A stretch of DNA of 47,547 nucleotides from Litorivicinus sp965656605 (GTDB taxonomy: Bacteria; Pseudomonadota; Gammaproteobacteria; Pseudomonadales; Litorivicinaceae), in contig CBFHLC010000013.1 of NCBI GenBank assembly GCA_965656605.1, positions 1-47,547 of the forward strand. The letters are read 5' to 3'. Position numbers and translations under genes: made by a program. The notes beneath the pieces were generated by a model. The model was not told the origin of the DNA and did no database searches. It saw only the letters and a list, made by a program, of their open reading frames with translations. Positions 1 through 8,604 of the stretch are shown here, in pieces. Each line of letters begins with the position of its first letter. Position 1 is the stretch's first letter.

Positions 1-721
1 CTACCGCAAAGGCGGCTTTGTACTGATTCAAATCGTCGCGGCCGCGATGAATGACACCTTTACGATCGATCATGAATATATTTTCGCGCTTCGCGCCCAG
101 GGTCAGCAGCAAACGCATGCAGGCAATCGCGGCCGCACCTGCACCTAGGCAAACAATGCGTGCACTCTCGATCGACTTACCCTGCACTTCCAACGCGTTC
201 AGCATCGCCGCGGCGGTCACAATTGCGGTGCCGTGTTGATCATCGTGGAACACCGGAATCGACAAGCGCTCAGACAGCAGACGCTCGACTTCAAAACACT
301 CGGGTGCCTTGATGTCCTCTAGATTGATTCCGCCAAAGCTTTCGCCAATGGCCGAGGCCACCTGAACGAACTGCAAGGGATCTGCGACATCAACCTCGAT
401 ATCGACCGCGTCGATATTGGCAAAGCGTTTAAACAACACGCACTTGCCTTCCATCACGGGTTTGGATGCCAGTGGACCTAGATTACCCAGGCCCAGAATC
501 GCCGAGCCATTTGAGATCACCGCGACTAAGTTGCCTTTGGCCGTGTATTTGTAGGCTTTCTCGGGATCCCGTGCGATTTCCCGTACCGGCTCAGCCACAC
601 CCGGACTGTAAGCTAACGCCAGATCGTAAGCGCTCTCGGTCGGTTTGGTCAGTGCAATTTCAATTTTGCCGGGCTTGGGGTGCGCGTGGTAATCCAGCGC
701 TTCTTGCTTGATATCTGCCAT
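1..721 (-). CDS. maeB: NADP-type malic enzyme, 5' part only (runs off the window)
   Basis: Oxidative decarboxylation of malate to pyruvate, normally yielding NADPH. The reading frame starts with ATG at 719-721 and stays open for 240 codons to the left edge, so the C-terminus (and any phosphotransacetylase-like domain) is outside the window. The visible part covers the N-terminal malic domain, with YSPGVAEP near residue 37, NGSAILGLGNLG near residue 71, a substrate/metal region with NLEDIKAPECF and the FHDDQHGTA motif. The start of the NAD(P)-binding Rossmann fold (VCLGAGAAAIA) follows. The first 240 residues read cleanly with no frameshift. The gene lies downstream of rpmE on the same strand but is separated from it by a terminator and has its own palindrome-containing upstream region. 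The family call is firm. Whether it is the long MaeB fusion or a short single-domain form cannot be seen. Confidence 0.9.
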   Translation of the reverse strand, partial: MADIKQEALDYHAHPKPGKIEIALTKPTESAYDLALAYSPGVAEPVREIARDPEKAYKYTAKGNLVAVISNGSAILGLGNLGPLASKPVMEGKCVLFKRFANIDAVDIEVDVADPLQFVQVASAIGESFGGINLEDIKAPECFEVERLLSERLSIPVFHDDQHGTAIVTAAAMLNALEVQGKSIESARIVCLGAGAAAIACMRLLLTLGAKRENIFMIDRKGVIHRGRDDLNQYKAAFAV

Positions 722-744
722 GGGGAGCGATCATCTCAATGTGT

Positions 745-774
745 TTTATATTTTTGGAACGATATTCCAAAAAA
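745..774 (-). promoter_or_regulatory. Palindromic operator candidate and promoter upstream of the malic enzyme gene
   Basis: A perfect 9-bp inverted repeat, TTTTTGGAA (751-759) and TTCCAAAAA (765-773), is separated by CGATA. On the minus strand it overlaps TTGGAA (770-765), a -35-like hexamer. TATAAA (750-745) follows as a -10-like hexamer, but with only 14 bases between them. The stem is mostly A/T and sits before, not after, a gene, so a repressor site fits better than a terminator. The regulator is unknown. Confidence 0.4.
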
Positions 775-812
775 TTAGCTGAGCCAACCTTAATCGAAAG
801 AATTTCAGGCAT

Positions 813-840
813 AAAAAAGCCCAGCATGGCTGGGCTTTTT
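813..840 (-). terminator. Rho-independent terminator of rpmE
   Basis: GCCCAGC (819-825), a 3-base loop, then GCTGGGC (829-835), flanked by an A run (813-818) and a T run (836-840). On the minus strand the hairpin ends in six T residues, 17 bases after the rpmE stop. The T run on the other strand means it could also work in the opposite direction. Confidence 0.9.
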
Positions 841-856
841 GAGCGGTTCAGCAGAA

Positions 857-1072
857 TTACTTCTTGCTGGTGACGCTGCCGAAACGCTTATTAAAGCGAT
901 CGATACGGCCGCCGACGTCGAGCGTCTTCTGCTTGCCGGTGTAAAAGGGGTGGCATTCGCCGCATACGTCAACGGTGAAGCTGTCTTTTAATGTCGTTTT
1001 GATCTTGTGGACGTGACCGCATGAGCACGTTACGTCGACTTCAGCGTAAGCTGGGTGGATACCTTCTTGCAT
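857..1072 (-). CDS. rpmE: 50S ribosomal protein L31, zinc-binding type
   Basis: Component of the large ribosomal subunit at the inter-subunit bridge. The 71-residue product begins MQEGIHPAY and has the conserved CSCG, VDVCGECHPFYTGKQ and GGRIDRFNKRF blocks. The CxC...CxxC cysteines (about residues 16, 18, 36 and 39) identify the zinc-containing, non-YkgM form. An upstream in-frame extension exists, but family alignment and a GAGGG ribosome-binding sequence about 10 bases before the ATG at 1072 support the start chosen. It is divergent from priA and is followed by a clear terminator, so it is probably monocistronic. Length matches the family. Confidence 0.96.
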   Translation of the reverse strand: MQEGIHPAYAEVDVTCSCGHVHKIKTTLKDSFTVDVCGECHPFYTGKQKTLDVGGRIDRFNKRFGSVTSKK

Positions 1073-1175
1073 GGCGATTGCCCTCAGTGTTTTCATGATG
1101 TCGCTACTAGGACCCTTTCCCAGCACCACATCGGGTCGCGGATATTACACCTGTATTGGATGAAGCGCTACCACC

Positions 1176-3254
1176 TTGCCAGCCCTATCAATTCGAGTTC
1201 TTGCCCCGCTGGGCCGAGACCTTAGCTATCGACACGATACGGCCTTGGAGCCGGGTGTGCGCGTGCGGGTGCCCTTGGGCAACCGGGCGGTCGTGGGGAT
1301 CGTGACGGGCACGGCCGAGGACGGCGATTTAAAATCGGTTGATCAGGTCATTGATTCAACACCGTTGATTGATCATGCGCATTTGGAATTCTTGCGCTGG
1401 GCGGCCGACTACTACGGCGTCACGCTGGAAAATTTGTTGCAAAGCGCCTTGCCCAAATGGGGCCGCGAAGGGCGCGAAGTGCAGCACGAGGTGCTGGCAT
1501 GGCAGTGGAATCCCACGCATGACAAGCCCAAGGGCTCGGTGCGCCAAGCCATATACGATGCATCCCAGCAGCCTATCTCTAACAGCCAGCTCAAGACCAT
1601 CGGCTGGACCCCGGCCCGGGCCTTGATCAAATCTGGCAGCCTGGTGGCAGCTCAGCTTCCACGTGCAGCAGCAGAAGATCCACTGCCACTGAATGCCGAG
1701 CAGCAGAGCGTGATGGATGCCGTCAGTGGATCGAGCAAGACTTGGCTGCTGGAGGGCGTTACTGGCTCGGGCAAAACCGAGGTGTATCTGCAACTGGCAC
1801 AACAGGCGCTCGAACAAGGACAACAGGTCTTGGTACTGGTCCCCGAGATTGGCCTGACGCCTCAACTGGTCGGGCGCTTTGAGCGTCGCTTCCCTGATCA
1901 GGTGCTGCATCTGCATTCTGCACTGTCCGATGGCAAACGATGGCAAGGCTTTGGCCAAATTGCGACCAATCAAAAACCCATCCTAATTGGCACTCGTTCC
2001 GCGCTGCTGACGCCCATGCCACAGCTGGGACTAATCGTGGTCGACGAAGAACACGACAGCAGCTATAAACAAGCCGAGAGCCCCCGCTATCACGCACGGG
2101 ATTTAGCGGTCGCGTTGGGCCACCGCCGAAAAATTGCTGTGGTCTTGGGCAGCGCAACCCCGTCACTGGAATCACTGGCCAACCGCAATGCCAATCGATT
2201 CGGCGCGGTCTACCTGCGCAATCGAGCTCGCGCCGTCGCCCCTTGTGAGCAACAGCTGATCGATCTGCGCGGGCTTTCGTTGCATGAGGGTCTGTCGGAC
2301 AAAGCGCTAAGCGCCATTCGAGAAACCTTAGAGCGCGGTGAGCAAGCCTTGGTGTTTTTGAATCGCCGGGGCTTTGCACCCGTGTTGACATGCCACAGCT
2401 GCGGCTATCACCCCGAGTGCCCCAGCTGTGATTCCAAGCCGACGGTGCACCGCGAGCCCAGACGCCTGTGGTGTCACCACTGCGACTACCAGGCCCCTTG
2501 GCCCTCACACTGCCCTAGCTGTAACGAGCGCATGTCAGTCATTGGCCAGGGTACTCAGCGCCTGGAACAAACCTTAGAGATGGCGATGGCGCCTTTCCCC
2601 GTGACACGCATCGATCGCGACACGGCCGGTGCCGGCGGCGCAGGTAAGCTGCTGGAGCTGGCACAGGACGGCCAGCCGCGTGTACTGGTCGGCACTCAAA
2701 TGCTGGCCAAGGGACACGATCTGGCCAATTTGACCTGTGTGGTAGTGGTCGATTCGGACGCTCAATTGTTCAGTGGCGATTTCCGCGCGATTGAACGCCT
2801 GGGGCAAACCTTGGTTCAGGTTATGGGACGCGCCGGCCGTGCCGACAAACCGGGTCAGGTTTGGGTTCAGACCCATCAGCCCGATCACCCAATTTGGCCG
2901 CGCCTGTTAAGCGGGGATTACGCCCGGCTGGCCGAGGACGAGCTGGCGATCCGCAAGCGCGCCTCGCTGCCACCCTATGGTCATATGGCGTTGTGGCGAG
3001 CCAGATCACCCCATGCCGGCCAGGCCATCGAACACCTCTACCAGATGGCCCAAGCGCTGCGTCCGGTTTTGGGGCCGGTCAAACTGATGGGCCCAACCCC
3101 AGCACCGATGGAGCGCCGAGCAGGTCAATACCACGCACAGCTGCTGCTGATGGGCGAGCGGGCCCAGCTACGCCGAGTGCTGAACACCCCGATTCCCGCA
3201 TTGCCCCGACAAATCTGGCGTGGCTTGGACATTGATCCACACGATCTATTTTGA
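1176..3254 (+). CDS. priA: Primosomal protein N', replication-restart helicase PriA
   Basis: Superfamily 2 DNA helicase that recognises stalled forks and reloads the replicative helicase. The product is 692 residues, slightly shorter than the E. coli enzyme (about 730). Visible features are an N-terminal DNA-binding domain (RVRVPLGNR near residue 29), Walker A GVTGSGKT at 194-201, the DEEH box at 290-293, and the cysteine-rich zinc region of about eight Cys near residues 406-449. The helicase C-terminal motifs LVGTQMLAKGHD and QVMGRAGR follow. The start is TTG at 1176. It is the only possible start near the N-terminus, because a stop codon lies in frame just upstream (1161-1163) and the family homology begins at once. 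It opens the long plus-strand gene run. Confidence 0.96.
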   Translation: MPALSIRVLAPLGRDLSYRHDTALEPGVRVRVPLGNRAVVGIVTGTAEDGDLKSVDQVIDSTPLIDHAHLEFLRWAADYYGVTLENLLQSALPKWGREGREVQHEVLAWQWNPTHDKPKGSVRQAIYDASQQPISNSQLKTIGWTPARALIKSGSLVAAQLPRAAAEDPLPLNAEQQSVMDAVSGSSKTWLLEGVTGSGKTEVYLQLAQQALEQGQQVLVLVPEIGLTPQLVGRFERRFPDQVLHLHSALSDGKRWQGFGQIATNQKPILIGTRSALLTPMPQLGLIVVDEEHDSSYKQAESPRYHARDLAVALGHRRKIAVVLGSATPSLESLANRNANRFGAVYLRNRARAVAPCEQQLIDLRGLSLHEGLSDKALSAIRETLERGEQALVFLNRRGFAPVLTCHSCGYHPECPSCDSKPTVHREPRRLWCHHCDYQAPWPSHCPSCNERMSVIGQGTQRLEQTLEMAMAPFPVTRIDRDTAGAGGAGKLLELAQDGQPRVLVGTQMLAKGHDLANLTCVVVVDSDAQLFSGDFRAIERLGQTLVQVMGRAGRADKPGQVWVQTHQPDHPIWPRLLSGDYARLAEDELAIRKRASLPPYGHMALWRARSPHAGQAIEHLYQMAQALRPVLGPVKLMGPTPAPMERRAGQYHAQLLLMGERAQLRRVLNTPIPALPRQIWRGLDIDPHDLF

Positions 3255-3305
3255 CCCCGCGCCACGGGGTGGGGATAATCCCGATCCCAGAACTTGGAAT
3301 GCCCC

Positions 3306-5060
3306 ATGAAAGCCACCGTAGAAACCTTGCTCGCACAGGCGATTGAGAAGCTCAAACGTACCGAATTCCTGCCCGCTGATGTTCAGCCTCGCATTGGAGT
3401 CGAGCAAACCCGTGATCCTGCGCATGGCGATTGGGCCAGCAATCTGGCCATGATGCTGGCTAAACCTGCCAGCAAACCACCCCGCGAGGTGGCTCAAGCC
3501 ATCATCGATGCGTTGCCGCAGGACTCCGCCATTAGCGGTGTCGAAATTGCTGGCCCCGGATTTATCAACTTCCGCCTAGCGCAGGGCGTCGCACTGCTAC
3601 CCATCAAAGATGCGTTAGATCAGGGCCAAGACTACGGCCGACTGGCAGCCAAGAACGACCAAATCCAAGTGGAGTTCGTATCGGCCAACCCCACCGGCCC
3701 CCTGCACGTCGGTCACGGACGAGGTGCCGCCTACGGCGCGTCGCTATCCAGCCTGCTGGCTTTTGCTGGGCACGGCGTACAGCGCGAATACTACGTCAAC
3801 GATGCTGGCCGTCAGATGCACATCCTGGCTGCCAGCGTATGGCTGCGCTATCAAATGGCACGAGGCATCGAAATACCTTTCCCTAGCAACGGCTATCAAG
3901 GGGATTACATCGCGCAAATCGCAGCCGAGCTACACGCCCGAGTGGGCGATCAGTACGCCCTTGAAGCCGGCGCAATACTTGACGATTTGCCAGCCGACGC
4001 GCCCCACGGTGACAAAGAGCAGTACATCGACGCCGTGATCGCTCGGGGTAAATCACTGCACGGTGCAGAGGGCTGGGACGTATTTTTGCGTGCTGCACTG
4101 GATGGCATTTTGGCCGGCATTCGCGATGACCTCGCTGATTTCCGAGTCGAATTCGACGAATGGTTCAGCGAAAAATCCTTGATGGATAACGGCGATGTCG
4201 AGCTGGCCATGAAGGATTTAATCGAGGCCGGACATACCTTTGAAGACAACGGCGCGTTGTGGTTTCGCTCAACCGCCTTTGGCGATGACAAAGATCGGGT
4301 ACTCAAGCGCGACAATGGCGAGACCACCTACTTCGCCTCGGACGTCGCCTACATCCGCAACAAGTTCAAACGCGGTTTTGACAAGGTCATCTACGTCTGG
4401 GGCGCGGATCACCACGGCTACATTCCGCGCATCAAGGCCGCCACCCAAGCGCTGGGATTCGATCCCGAGCGCATCGAAGTGCAGCTGGTGCAATTTGTCA
4501 GCCTGTACCGCAATGGCGAGAAAGCTCAAATGTCGACTCGCTCAGGCGAGTTCATCCCTCTGGAGGAGCTGCGTGAGGAAGTCGGCAACGATGCCGCGCG
4601 CATTTTCTACGCCAGCCGCAAGGTCGATGTACCCATGGATTTCGACTTGGATTTGGCCACCCGCCAATCCAAAGACAACCCGGTCTACTACGTGCAGTAC
4701 GCCCATGCTCGGGTCCATGCACTGAGTCGCAAACTCAACGAGGAAGGCGGCCAGCTGGATTTGGCGATGGGGATCGAGCATCTAAGCCTGCTGGATCAAG
4801 AAGACGAGAAAGAGCTGGCCACCGCGATTGGTAAATTTCCCAGTGTAATTGAGCGTGCCGCCAACGATCGTGCGCCACATGTTTTGGTGCACTACCTGAA
4901 CGATCTGGCCGCTGCTTTCCACGGGTATTACAACAACACCCGAGTGCTCGAGGGCGAAAGCGCGCTGCAACAAGCCCGCTTGACGCTGTGCCACGCCACC
5001 GGCCAAGTGATTCGCAACGCGTTAGGTATTTTGGGTGCCAGTGCACCGGAGCGCATGTGA
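3306..5060 (+). CDS. argS: Arginyl-tRNA synthetase
   Basis: Class I aminoacyl-tRNA synthetase that charges tRNA-Arg. The 584-residue product has an N-terminal domain ending VEIAGPGFINF, the HIGH-type motif HVGHGRG near residues 131-138, and the KMSK-equivalent QMSTRSG near residue 408. It ends in the usual ILGASAPERM. Replacement of the KMSK lysine is normal for many ArgS proteins. An in-frame TTG lies 12 bases upstream (3294), but the ATG at 3306 matches family N-termini better. The stop codon overlaps the start of the next gene. Confidence 0.96.
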   Translation: MKATVETLLAQAIEKLKRTEFLPADVQPRIGVEQTRDPAHGDWASNLAMMLAKPASKPPREVAQAIIDALPQDSAISGVEIAGPGFINFRLAQGVALLPIKDALDQGQDYGRLAAKNDQIQVEFVSANPTGPLHVGHGRGAAYGASLSSLLAFAGHGVQREYYVNDAGRQMHILAASVWLRYQMARGIEIPFPSNGYQGDYIAQIAAELHARVGDQYALEAGAILDDLPADAPHGDKEQYIDAVIARGKSLHGAEGWDVFLRAALDGILAGIRDDLADFRVEFDEWFSEKSLMDNGDVELAMKDLIEAGHTFEDNGALWFRSTAFGDDKDRVLKRDNGETTYFASDVAYIRNKFKRGFDKVIYVWGADHHGYIPRIKAATQALGFDPERIEVQLVQFVSLYRNGEKAQMSTRSGEFIPLEELREEVGNDAARIFYASRKVDVPMDFDLDLATRQSKDNPVYYVQYAHARVHALSRKLNEEGGQLDLAMGIEHLSLLDQEDEKELATAIGKFPSVIERAANDRAPHVLVHYLNDLAAAFHGYYNNTRVLEGESALQQARLTLCHATGQVIRNALGILGASAPERM

Positions 5061-5539
5061 GCAAAAGCGAGATGCCCGCTTTGGGGCCGCGCCTAATTGT
5101 ATTGGCGCTGGCCTCGCTATTGATCGGCGGTTTTCTAACCTACATTGCAACCCAACCTGCCCCTCAGGCACAGCCCAGCGCACCTGCGGCCGTCCCTAGC
5201 GCACCCGAAACCCAGACCCAGCAAGCCAACGCGCCCACTGGGACCTTTCGGTTTTATGACATTCTGGTCAATACCGAAGTACCCGTCGAAGTTGAGCCAG
5301 TAGCCGACAAGCCGAAGGACACACGCAAGGTGTTCCTGCAGGTCGCCAGTTTCAAAGACATCAAAGACGCCGAAGCGGCCCGAGTTAAATTGCTGATGCT
5401 GAATCTGGATCCGGTGATTGAAACCCGCGGTGGTTGGCATCGGATCATCGTTGGCCCCTTTCCCGAAGATCGCAAACGCTTCGTCGTTCAAGATCAGCTG
5501 GCCCGTCAAGGGTTTGAGTACCTGATCCTGCGACGCTAG
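5057..5539 (+). CDS. SPOR-domain membrane protein (FtsN-like)
   Basis: Predicted single-pass inner-membrane protein of 160 residues. A short cytoplasmic N-terminus is followed by a hydrophobic segment (about residues 12-30, LIVLALASLLIGGFLTYIA) and a Pro/Ala/Gln-rich periplasmic linker. A C-terminal SPOR domain (about residues 90-160) contains KVFLQVASFKDIKDAEAARVK and WHRIIVGPF. SPOR domains bind denuded septal peptidoglycan, and genes of this kind after argS are often labelled ftsN. The protein is much shorter than classical FtsN and I see no clear FtsN essential segment, so I leave the symbol blank. The GTG start at 5057 overlaps the argS stop (GTGA); a later in-frame ATG at 5072 is possible. 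Confidence 0.85.
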   Translation: MSKSEMPALGPRLIVLALASLLIGGFLTYIATQPAPQAQPSAPAAVPSAPETQTQQANAPTGTFRFYDILVNTEVPVEVEPVADKPKDTRKVFLQVASFKDIKDAEAARVKLLMLNLDPVIETRGGWHRIIVGPFPEDRKRFVVQDQLARQGFEYLILRR

Positions 5540-5597
5540 GGGATTGAAATACCCCGCATCGAACGCACCTAATTAAGCCTTAGCAAGGAGCATCTCC

Positions 5598-6140
5598 ATG
5601 GAACAAATGCGTGGCACCACGATTGTGTCATTTCGTCGTGGCAATCAGGTCTGCCTAGGCGGCGACGGTCAGGTCACCTTGGGCAATACCATCATGAAAG
5701 GTAATGCCCGCAAGGTTCGGCGTCTGCACAACAACCAGATCTTGGCAGGATTCGCCGGCGGCACAGCCGATGCGTTCACTCTGTTTGAGCGCTTCGAAGA
5801 AAAATTGAATAAGCACTCGGGTCAACTGACTCGCGCCGCGGTCGAGCTGGCCAAAGACTGGCGGACCGATCGCGCACTGCGCAAGTTAGAGGCCCTGCTC
5901 GCTGTGGCGGATCACACCGCCAGCCTGATCATCACCGGTAACGGCGATGTGATTGAGCCTGAAGACGGTCTGATTGCGATTGGATCCGGCGGCCCCTTTG
6001 CACAAGCCGCCGCAATGGCGCTGATGGCAGAAACCGATCTGGGTGCCGAGGCCATTGTTCGTCGCAGCCTCAAAATCGCGGGCGATATTTGCATCTACAC
6101 CAACCACAACCACATCATCGAAACGCTGGAGACCCCATGA
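5598..6140 (+). CDS. hslV: ATP-dependent protease proteolytic subunit HslV
   Basis: Threonine peptidase that forms the proteolytic core of the HslUV (ClpQY) protease. The 180-residue product has the conserved GGDGQVTLGNTIMKGNARKVRRL block, AGFAGGTADAFTLFERF, AVELAKDWRTDR and IAIGSGGPFAQAAA. In enterobacterial HslV the catalytic threonine follows the initiator Met. Here the Thr-Thr-Ile-Val sequence is preceded by MEQMRG, as in betaproteobacterial HslV, implying removal of a short propeptide. A strong AAGGAG at 5585-5590 supports the ATG at 5598, although an ATG at 5607 also exists. It overlaps hslU by 4 bases and so is co-transcribed. Confidence 0.95.
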   Translation: MEQMRGTTIVSFRRGNQVCLGGDGQVTLGNTIMKGNARKVRRLHNNQILAGFAGGTADAFTLFERFEEKLNKHSGQLTRAAVELAKDWRTDRALRKLEALLAVADHTASLIITGNGDVIEPEDGLIAIGSGGPFAQAAAMALMAETDLGAEAIVRRSLKIAGDICIYTNHNHIIETLETP

Positions 6141-7444
6141 CACCGGCTCAAATTGTTCAGCAACTGGACAAGCACATCGTAGGGCAGGCTCAAGCAAAAC
6201 GTGCCGTTGCGATTGCCCTGCGCAACCGCTGGCGGCGGATGCAGCTGCCCCAGGATATGGCGCACGAGATCACACCCAAAAACATTCTGCTGATTGGCCC
6301 CACCGGCGTGGGTAAAACCGAGATTGCCCGGCGACTGGCCAAACTCGCGCGCGCGCCCTTTATCAAGGTTGAAGCCACTAAGTTCACTGAGGTCGGCTAC
6401 GTCGGCCGCGAAGTCGACAGCATCATCAAAGATCTGGTCGAGGCCAGCCTGAAAGAAACCAAGCAGCACGCCATGTCCGAGGTCGGTGATGCCGCCAAAG
6501 ACGCCGCCGAAGAACGGGTTTTGGATGCGCTGCTGCCACCCGCTCGCGGTGAGCAAAATGACGAGAGCAACCAGACCCGCCAGCTGTTTCGTAAGAAACT
6601 GCGCGAAGGCGATTTGGATGATAAAGAGATCACACTGGCGCTGGCCCAGCCCCAAGCGTCGGTCGACATCATGACCCCGCCGGGCATGGAAGAGATGGCC
6701 GACCAGCTGTCAGGCATGTTCAAGAATATGGGTGGCGGGGCAAAAAAAGAGCGCCGCATCCGTGTGGCCGAGGCCATGCGTCTACTGGAGCAGGAAGAAG
6801 CAGCGCGCCTGGTCAATGACGACAACATCCGCCAAAACGCGATCGAGCGTGTTGAGCAATCCGGCATCGTGTTTATCGATGAGATCGACAAGGTGGTTCG
6901 CGGCGGCAATTCTAGTGGGGCTGACGTGTCCCGTGAAGGAGTCCAGCGCGACCTGTTGCCGCTGATCGAAGGCAGCAACGTCAACACCAAATATGGCCCG
7001 ATCAAAACCGACCATATTTTGTTCATCGCCTCTGGCGCGTTCCATCTATCCAAGCCCTCAGATTTGATCCCTGAGTTGCAAGGGCGCCTGCCCATTCGAG
7101 TTGAGCTCGACGCGCTCGGGCCGGCTGAGTTCAAACGCATCCTGACCGAGCCTGACTTCAGCCTAGTGGATCAATACATCGCCCTGATGGGAGTAGAAAA
7201 GCTGGACTTGAGCTTTGCTGAAGATGGCATTGATCGACTGGCCCAGTTGGCATTTGAGGTGAATGAGCGGGTCGAAAACATCGGTGCGCGCCGCTTGCAC
7301 ACCTTGCTTGAGCGGCTGCTTGAAGACGTCAGCTTCGCTGCAGACGAGCGAGCCGGCCAAACCATCAGCGTAGATGCCGCGATGGTAAATGAGGCGCTGG
7401 GTGAGTTGGCACAGGATCAAGACCTGTCCCAGTACATCCTATGA
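6137..7444 (+). CDS. hslU: HslU ATPase/unfoldase subunit of the HslUV protease
   Basis: AAA+ ATPase (435 residues) that unfolds substrates and feeds them to HslV. Motifs include Walker A GPTGVGKTE at about residue 54, the pore-loop motif GYVGRE, Walker B VFIDEID at about 246-251, and sensor/arginine regions in RLHTLLERLLEDVSF. The protein ends with YIL, the conserved C-terminal tail that docks into HslV. An acidic insertion (intermediate or I domain) spans about residues 110-230. The ATG at 6137 overlaps the hslV stop as ATGA; a longer upstream reading frame exists but has no homology. Confidence 0.97.
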   Translation: MTPAQIVQQLDKHIVGQAQAKRAVAIALRNRWRRMQLPQDMAHEITPKNILLIGPTGVGKTEIARRLAKLARAPFIKVEATKFTEVGYVGREVDSIIKDLVEASLKETKQHAMSEVGDAAKDAAEERVLDALLPPARGEQNDESNQTRQLFRKKLREGDLDDKEITLALAQPQASVDIMTPPGMEEMADQLSGMFKNMGGGAKKERRIRVAEAMRLLEQEEAARLVNDDNIRQNAIERVEQSGIVFIDEIDKVVRGGNSSGADVSREGVQRDLLPLIEGSNVNTKYGPIKTDHILFIASGAFHLSKPSDLIPELQGRLPIRVELDALGPAEFKRILTEPDFSLVDQYIALMGVEKLDLSFAEDGIDRLAQLAFEVNERVENIGARRLHTLLERLLEDVSFAADERAGQTISVDAAMVNEALGELAQDQDLSQYIL

Positions 7445-7827
7445 GCCAGCTGGTCGAGCTCACCATGCGCCGGGCCAGTAACGTTGTCGAAGTTCGCTGG
7501 GACGATGGCCTGCAGGCCAGCCTAAGTGCCGAGCTATTGCGCACCCACTCACCCAGCGCCGAGGTTCAAAACCATTCGGGGCCGATGATTTTGGTCACCG
7601 GCAAAGCGGATGTTGGCTTGGTCAAGATGGAGCCGGTTGGCAACTACGCCGTAAAGATCGTGTTCGATGACGGCCACGACTCGGGTATTTTCAGCTGGCA
7701 AGTTCTGCGCGATTTCGCCGAAAACCAAGAGTCGATGTGGGCCGCCTATTTACAGCGTCTGCAAGATCAAGGCGCCTCGCGCGAGGGCGGCGGCGTCAAG
7801 CTATTCGCCGTCAAATCCGACGACTGA
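7441..7827 (+). CDS. DUF971 protein (gamma-butyrobetaine hydroxylase-like N-terminal domain)
   Basis: A 128-residue small protein whose whole length matches the DUF971 domain: VEVRWDDGLQASLSAELLRTHSPSAEV at the N-terminus, MEPVGNYAVKIVFDDGHDSGIFSW in the middle and a YL..LQ helix near the end. The domain occurs at the N-terminus of gamma-butyrobetaine hydroxylases and as a stand-alone protein next to hslU in many proteobacteria, where its role is not settled. No metal-binding cysteine cluster or catalytic dioxygenase domain is present. It overlaps hslU by 4 bases, and ubiE follows after 33 bases. Confidence 0.88.
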   Translation: MSQLVELTMRRASNVVEVRWDDGLQASLSAELLRTHSPSAEVQNHSGPMILVTGKADVGLVKMEPVGNYAVKIVFDDGHDSGIFSWQVLRDFAENQESMWAAYLQRLQDQGASREGGGVKLFAVKSDD

Positions 7828-7860
7828 CAATGCTACACTGCTGACAAATCAGGAGCCCCC

Positions 7861-8604
7861 ATGTCCAAAGACACCACACACTTTGGCTACCAAGAAGTAG
7901 CCGTCAGCGAAAAAGCAAAACAGGTCGGTAAGGTCTTTGACTCCGTCGCATCCAGCTACGATGTGATGAACGACTTGATGAGCATGGGGATACACCGGGT
8001 TTGGAAGCGCGTCGCCATCGAATATTTGGCGCCGCGTACCGGCCACAAAATCCTGGACCTGGCCGGCGGCACGGGCGATTTGTCGCTACTGATTCGCCCT
8101 CGCATTGGTGACTCAGGCCAGTTAATCATAGGCGACATCAACCACTCTATGCTGGCGGTTGGACGTGACCGGCTAATCGACAAAGGCGCCACCGACGTGC
8201 CGGTGATGCGCATGGATGCTCAAAAGCTACCCTTTGACGATGCCTCATTAGATCGAATCATCATTGGCTTTGGCCTGCGTAATGTGACCGACAAAGATGC
8301 GGCCTTGCGCGAGATGCGCCGCGTTTTAAAGCCTGGCGGTCGCGCCTTGGTGCTGGAGTTCTCCACACCGGTGTTGGAGCCACTTAAGAAAATCTACGAC
8401 TTATACAGCTTCAAGCTGTTGCCCAAAATCGGGAAGCTGGTCGCCAAGGACGAGGACAGCTATCGCTATTTGGCTGAATCGATCCGCATGCACCCCGACC
8501 AAGACACCCTGCAGGGCATGATGGAAAACGCCGGCTTCGATGAGGTCCGCTACACCAACATGACCGGTGGCATCGTAGCCATGCATTTGGGTTTCGTACG
8601 ATGA
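7861..8604 (+). CDS. ubiE: Demethylmenaquinone / 2-octaprenyl-6-methoxybenzoquinol C-methyltransferase UbiE
   Basis: SAM-dependent C-methyltransferase of ubiquinone (and menaquinone) synthesis, 247 residues. Signature pieces are KVFDSVASSYDVMNDLMSMGIHRVWK near the N-terminus, the SAM-binding LDLAGGTGDLS at about residues 64-74, and IIIGFGLRNVTDKDAALREMRRVLKPGG. The C-terminus MTGGIVAMHLGFVR is typical. A GGAG precedes the ATG. The stop overlaps the ubiJ start, so ubiE-ubiJ-ubiB form a tight operon, as in other gammaproteobacteria. Confidence 0.96.
   Translation: MSKDTTHFGYQEVAVSEKAKQVGKVFDSVASSYDVMNDLMSMGIHRVWKRVAIEYLAPRTGHKILDLAGGTGDLSLLIRPRIGDSGQLIIGDINHSMLAVGRDRLIDKGATDVPVMRMDAQKLPFDDASLDRIIIGFGLRNVTDKDAALREMRRVLKPGGRALVLEFSTPVLEPLKKIYDLYSFKLLPKIGKLVAKDEDSYRYLAESIRMHPDQDTLQGMMENAGFDEVRYTNMTGGIVAMHLGFVR

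Noticed and set aside
1759..2508. Long open frame antisense to priA
   Set aside because: It lies wholly inside the well-supported priA gene, has no homology I recognise, and is expected as a shadow of biased codon use.
3254..3270. Short hairpin ACCCCG/CGGGGT between priA and argS as a terminator
   Set aside because: No T run follows and argS is in the same direction 36 bases later; probably chance in a C/G-rich spot.
5539..5557. GGGG...CCCC stem and a sigma-32 promoter before hslV
   Set aside because: The stem has a bulge and no T run. The TTGAA-like and CCCC-like pieces are only a few bases apart, not the spacing of a heat-shock promoter.
6397..7140. Long open frame antisense to hslU
   Set aside because: Ser/Arg-rich shadow translation of a strongly conserved gene with no supporting start signal.
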